From Cryobacterium sp. PH31-AA6 (GTDB lineage Bacteria > Actinomycetota > Actinomycetes > Actinomycetales > Microbacteriaceae), in NCBI RefSeq assembly GCF_030063195.1, contig NZ_JASISS010000002.1:1-64000 (forward strand): a stretch of DNA of 64,000 nucleotides, read 5' to 3'. Below, piece by piece: positions 60,922-64,000 of the stretch. The stretch's first letter is position 1. Every line of letters begins with the position of its first letter. The notes under the pieces were generated by a model, which worked only from the letters and a program-made list of their open reading frames with translations, ran no database searches and was not told the DNA's origin. A program made the translations under genes and the position numbers.

Positions 60922-60936
60922 AGGGCCGAACGTCCC
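60922..60936. promoter_or_regulatory. DevR/DosR box between Usp and devS
   Basis: AGGGCCGAACGTCCC is the reverse complement of a site matching 12 of 13 defined positions of the DevR/DosR consensus. It lies 44 bp ahead of the kinase start and 79 bp ahead of the divergent Usp start. A weaker half-like site is at 60905-60919. Confidence 0.75.
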
Positions 60937-60980
60937 ACCCGAGTAGAATCCACGCTACAGACCGAGAGGCGACCGCGGCC

Positions 60981-62654
60981 ATGCCCCCTGAACGCATCCA
61001 GAGCACCTTGACCGATCGGATTTTCCCCACTGACGGGGCCCCCGATGCCGAGGTGCGCCTGCGCAGTCTGATCCAGGCCAGCCAGTCCGTCGTGGAACAG
61101 CTCGAACTCTCCGTTGTCCTACGCCGCATCGTGGAGGTGGCGGTCGAACTGGTCGGCGCGCGCTACGGCGCCCTCGGCGTGATCGCGCCGGGCGGTGGGC
61201 TGGAACAGTTCATCCACGTGGGAATGGCGGACGACCTCGTGGAACAGATCGGCCATCTGCCGGTCGGGCGAGGCCTGCTCGGTGCCCTGATCGATGATCC
61301 GCAGCCGATCCGACTGGCCAAGCTGGGCGACGACGGCCGGTCGGCCGGGTTTCCCCAGGGACACCCCCCGATGGACAGCTTTCTGGGCGTTCCCGTTCGG
61401 ATTCGCGGGGTCGTCTTCGGCAACCTCTACCTGACCGAACGAACCTCGGGGGCGTTCAGCGCCGAGGACCAGGACTTGCTCGGCGCGTTGGCCGCCACCG
61501 CCGGAATCGCCATCGAAAACGCTCGCCTCTTCGACGAGACCCAACGGCACCAACGGTGGTCTGCGGGCACCGCGGAGATCAGCGCGGCACTCCTGGCCGA
61601 ACGGGCGGACGACCCGCTGGCGCTGCTGGCCGATCGGATGGCGTCGACGGCGGGTGCCGACCTTGTCTGCATCGTCGTGCCGGCAGAGGCCGGCACCCTC
61701 CAGGTGAGTACCGCGCGCGGAGTGCCGGCGGATGGGGTTCGGGGCTGGATCTTCCCGGCAGCAGACTCGGTGTCCGGTCGGGTCCTGGAGAGTGGCCAGC
61801 CGCTCCTGGCCACGGAAGCCGGCGACTGCTCTGACGCGGCGATCCTGATCGGACCGACGATGGTGATTCCGTTGCGCTCGGCCGGTCGTCCGACCGGTGT
61901 CCTCACGGCGTCGCGCGAGGCGGGACGGCCCGCCTTCTCATCCCGGGACCTCGAGATGGCGGCGGACTTCGTCGGGCAGGCCGGGGTCGCCCTCGAATTG
62001 GCCCGCGGCCGTTCGCTCCGCCAGCGACTGGCCGTTCTCGAGGATCGGAGCCGGATCGCCCGTGACCTGCATGACCGGGTCATCCAGAGGCTCTTCGCCG
62101 CCGGGATGGGGCTGCAATCCATTGCCGGGTCCATCGAGGATCCGGAGCAACGGGCTCGGATTTTTGAGCAGGTGGACGCACTCGACAGTGCGATCTCCGA
62201 GATCCGAACGGCCATTTTCGCCCTGTCCGCCCAGGGCCACGCGGACCATCAGACGGTGCGGCACCGCATCCTTGACCTGCTCGCCGAGCTCGGACCGCTC
62301 TTCGAACATCCGCCGGGGTTGACCTTCTCCGGACCGATCGACCTGCTCACCCCGGACGAGCTCGCGGACGACCTCGTTGCCGTGCTGCGAGAGGGACTGA
62401 CGAACGTGCTCCGGCACGCCCGAGCCCGGACCACCTCGGTTGCCCTGGCCGTTCTCGGCGACACCATCACGGTGGACATCACCGACGACGGGATCGGGCC
62501 GGCCGGGGCCACCAGATCCAGTGGGCTGGCCAACCTCGCCGTTCGGGCCGGTCGCTGGCACGGCGCCCAGAGCCTGACCGCGAACGACGACGGGGGAAGC
62601 CGCCTCCGGTGGAGCGCCATGTTCGACACCGAACCAGAAGGGGTGGCACGATGA
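60981..62654 (+). CDS. devS: DevS/DosT-like GAF-GAF histidine kinase
   Basis: A 557-residue sensor. GAF-A (about 41-186) contains PVGRGLLGALIDDPQPIRLA and FPQGHPPMDSFLGVPVRIRG; H128 in GHPPM sits where I recall the haem ligand of mycobacterial DevS. GAF-B spans 196-344. The HisKA_3 motif is RDLHDRVIQRLFAAGMGLQS with H364, and the ATPase domain has N475 in EGLTNVLRHARA and DDGIGPAG. If haem is bound, it would sense O2, CO or NO. Start chosen at 60981; a longer frame exists upstream. Overlaps devR by four bases. Confidence 0.88.
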   Translation: MPPERIQSTLTDRIFPTDGAPDAEVRLRSLIQASQSVVEQLELSVVLRRIVEVAVELVGARYGALGVIAPGGGLEQFIHVGMADDLVEQIGHLPVGRGLLGALIDDPQPIRLAKLGDDGRSAGFPQGHPPMDSFLGVPVRIRGVVFGNLYLTERTSGAFSAEDQDLLGALAATAGIAIENARLFDETQRHQRWSAGTAEISAALLAERADDPLALLADRMASTAGADLVCIVVPAEAGTLQVSTARGVPADGVRGWIFPAADSVSGRVLESGQPLLATEAGDCSDAAILIGPTMVIPLRSAGRPTGVLTASREAGRPAFSSRDLEMAADFVGQAGVALELARGRSLRQRLAVLEDRSRIARDLHDRVIQRLFAAGMGLQSIAGSIEDPEQRARIFEQVDALDSAISEIRTAIFALSAQGHADHQTVRHRILDLLAELGPLFEHPPGLTFSGPIDLLTPDELADDLVAVLREGLTNVLRHARARTTSVALAVLGDTITVDITDDGIGPAGATRSSGLANLAVRAGRWHGAQSLTANDDGGSRLRWSAMFDTEPEGVAR

Positions 62655-63331
62655 CCCGGATCTTCTTGCTCGACGACCACGAGGTCGTTCGCCGCGGCAT
62701 CGCCGACCTGATCAACGCGGAACCCGACCTGGAGGTCGTCGGCGAGGCCGCGACGGCCAGACAGGCGGTGGCGAGGATCGCCGCTACCGTTCCGGACGTG
62801 GCCGTGCTCGATGTGCGCCTGCCGGACGGCAGCGGGATCGACGTGTGCCGAGCCGTCCGGTCGAAGAATCCGACCGTGCGGTGCCTGATCTTCACGGCCT
62901 TCGACGACGATGAGGCAAGCTATGCCGCCGTGCTGGCCGGGGCTTCCGGCTATGTGCTGAAGGAGATCCGCGGGCAGCGACTGATCGAGAGCATCCGACG
63001 GGTGGCGCTCGGCGAGACGCTGCTCAACCGGGTGGTGGCGGACCGCGTGGTCACCGCGCTCGGGGCCGCGCGGAACGAACCGGCGGAAACCCTCACCACC
63101 AGGGAACGCCAGGTGCTCGAGCTGATAGCGGAAGGCATGACCAACCGTCAGATCGGCGACCGGCTCGACCTGGCGGAGAAGACGGTGAAGAACTACGTGT
63201 CGGGTCTGCTCGGCAAACTCGGGATGCAACGGCGCACCCAGGCTGCCGTATTCGGTGCGGAGCTGCACAACCACCTTCCGGACACGCCGACCCTGAACCG
63301 TCCGGTCGGTCCCGCTAGGCTGGCCGAATGA
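62651..63331 (+). CDS. devR: DevR/DosR-like NarL-family response regulator
   Basis: A 226-residue regulator. Receiver: D8 and D9, phosphorylation site D54 (VAVLDVRLPDGSG), T82 and K104, the same numbers as mycobacterial DosR. Helix-turn-helix: LTTRERQVLELIAEGMTNRQ, then LAEKTVKNYVSGLLGKLGMQ and RRTQAAVF, nearly identical to DosR's DNA-contacting helices. This supports the DevR-box calls. ATGA overlap with the kinase. Confidence 0.92.
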   Translation: MTRIFLLDDHEVVRRGIADLINAEPDLEVVGEAATARQAVARIAATVPDVAVLDVRLPDGSGIDVCRAVRSKNPTVRCLIFTAFDDDEASYAAVLAGASGYVLKEIRGQRLIESIRRVALGETLLNRVVADRVVTALGAARNEPAETLTTRERQVLELIAEGMTNRQIGDRLDLAEKTVKNYVSGLLGKLGMQRRTQAAVFGAELHNHLPDTPTLNRPVGPARLAE

Positions 63332-63831
63332 AGCCGGAACGACGCGAGCGAACGGTTCCCGGCCCCGGCCAGGAATCGGTGTGGGACTATCCGCGCCCAC
63401 CGCGCATCGAGCGGAGTGCGGAGCGAATCGTCGTCAGGCTGGGTGGAATCGTCATCGCGGATACGACCGACGCCGTGCGGGTTCTCGAAACCAGCCACCC
63501 GCCGGTCTACTACCTCCCGCGGAGCGCGTTCCGCCCGGGGAGCCTGGAGCCCGCCGCCGGGCGGACGACCTGCGAGTACAAGGGAACGGCGTCCTACCTC
63601 TCAGTCGTGACGGCGGAGCGGCGTGAGGAGGCCGCGGCCTGGACCTATCCGGTCCCGTGGACCGGCTACCAGGAACTCGTCGACAGGGTGGCCGTCTACC
63701 CGGGCCGGATGGACTCCTGCACCGTGGACGGGGAAACCGTTCGCGCACAGCCGGGTGACTTCTACGGCGGCTGGATCACCTCGAGGGTTGTCGGTCCGTT
63801 CAAGGGCGCCCCCGGCACGCGCGGCTGGTGA
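63328..63831 (+). CDS. DUF427 family protein
   Basis: A 167-residue protein: ESVWDYPRPPRIERSAERIV, GGIVIADTTDAVRVLETSHP, VYYLPRSAFR and TTCEYKGTASYLSV, and the late YPGRMDSCTVDGETV with PGDFYGGW. These are the conserved blocks of DUF427, a small beta fold of unknown function. ATGA overlap with devR suggests co-expression with the dormancy system. Confidence 0.88.
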   Translation: MKPERRERTVPGPGQESVWDYPRPPRIERSAERIVVRLGGIVIADTTDAVRVLETSHPPVYYLPRSAFRPGSLEPAAGRTTCEYKGTASYLSVVTAERREEAAAWTYPVPWTGYQELVDRVAVYPGRMDSCTVDGETVRAQPGDFYGGWITSRVVGPFKGAPGTRGW

Positions 63832-63910
63832 TCGGGTCCACGGTGGGTTCGCCGGCCCCGTTCGTCCGCCGGCCCGGAAGAATGTGAGCATTCGTCGCTA
63901 GGATGAGGTC

Positions 63911-64000
63911 ATGCCCGAGTTCGGCTCGACGGGGCAGGACGCCCCCGAACCTTCCGGCATTACCGAATCCGACGGTCGTGCCCAGGACGGTCCAGCCGGA
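63911..64000 (+). CDS. N-terminus of a gene running off the window
   Basis: ATG at 63911 with GAGG six to nine bases ahead. The visible 30 codons begin MPEFGSTGQDAPEPSGITES and remain open. Acidic and proline-rich, disordered-looking. Identity cannot be determined. Confidence 0.55.
   Translation, partial: MPEFGSTGQDAPEPSGITESDGRAQDGPAG

Overview
The window is high-GC bacterial DNA with dense, overlapping, translationally coupled operons. Gene content points to a Gram-positive actinobacterium, most likely Micrococcales and plausibly Microbacteriaceae. The main support is the PucR-type regulator followed by fabD-fabH-acpP-fabF next to homodimeric aceE, a DUF3145 gene, an actinobacterial exonuclease/polymerase, CmtR- and KmtR-type metal sensors, GAF-ANTAR proteins and a DevRS-type dormancy system. 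The genus assignment is inference; no rRNA is present.

Layout, left to right. (1) 1-8260: a leftward cluster with a large MalT/LuxR-type STAND regulator, then small membrane proteins (DUF4386, DUF2306, DUF4389 types), an ABC-2 exporter and a TetR repressor. (2) 8430-10080: a truncated flavoprotein pseudogene and two conserved hypotheticals. (3) 10200-16930: metal and sulfur stress: KmtR-like sensor plus MFS exporter, CmtR-like sensor plus CDF exporter, ArsR-rhodanese fusion plus DsrE protein, and a divergent persulfide-dioxygenase-like protein with two rhodanese domains plus an MFS transporter. (4) 17080-19220: an accessory patch with an XRE/DUF6036 toxin-antitoxin-like pair, a resolvase cut by an IS end, and IS3/IS256 transposase scraps. 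(5) 19219-23935: an unusual coupled operon of DoxD-like protein, small membrane protein, acyl-CoA-dehydrogenase-like flavoprotein, cytosolic PhnD-like binding protein, radical SAM protein and a DUF2064 transferase. This is the best candidate for an undescribed pathway. (6) 24390-32770: paired CNNM/CBS proteins, an unknown protein with an in-frame amber and open extension, tandem DUF347 membrane paralogues, an ABC exporter, and an EamA exporter divergent from a MarR regulator with twin palindromic operators. (7) 32800-42320: aerobic form I CO dehydrogenase operon coxM-coxS-coxL followed by maturation genes, one of them an XdhC-YHS fusion. (8) 42600-54780: a phosphoribosyltransferase, exonuclease/polymerase, PadR regulator, DUF3145, the type II fatty acid synthase operon with its FasR-like regulator, aceE and the AhpE peroxiredoxin. 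(9) 54869-64000: tRNA-Val, a secreted SGNH hydrolase, two GAF-ANTAR proteins (the second ends inside an 8-bp tandem repeat), three universal stress proteins and a DevS/DevR pair with a near-consensus DevR box.

Taken together, the right half combines CO oxidation, lipid synthesis and a dormancy-type redox regulon, which suits a soil or cold-environment organism that survives on trace gases. The left half is mostly export, metal detoxification and reactive-sulfur handling. Starts were refined by ribosome binding sites and four-base stop/start overlaps where these were visible. Domain names are from memory of the families and were not searched.
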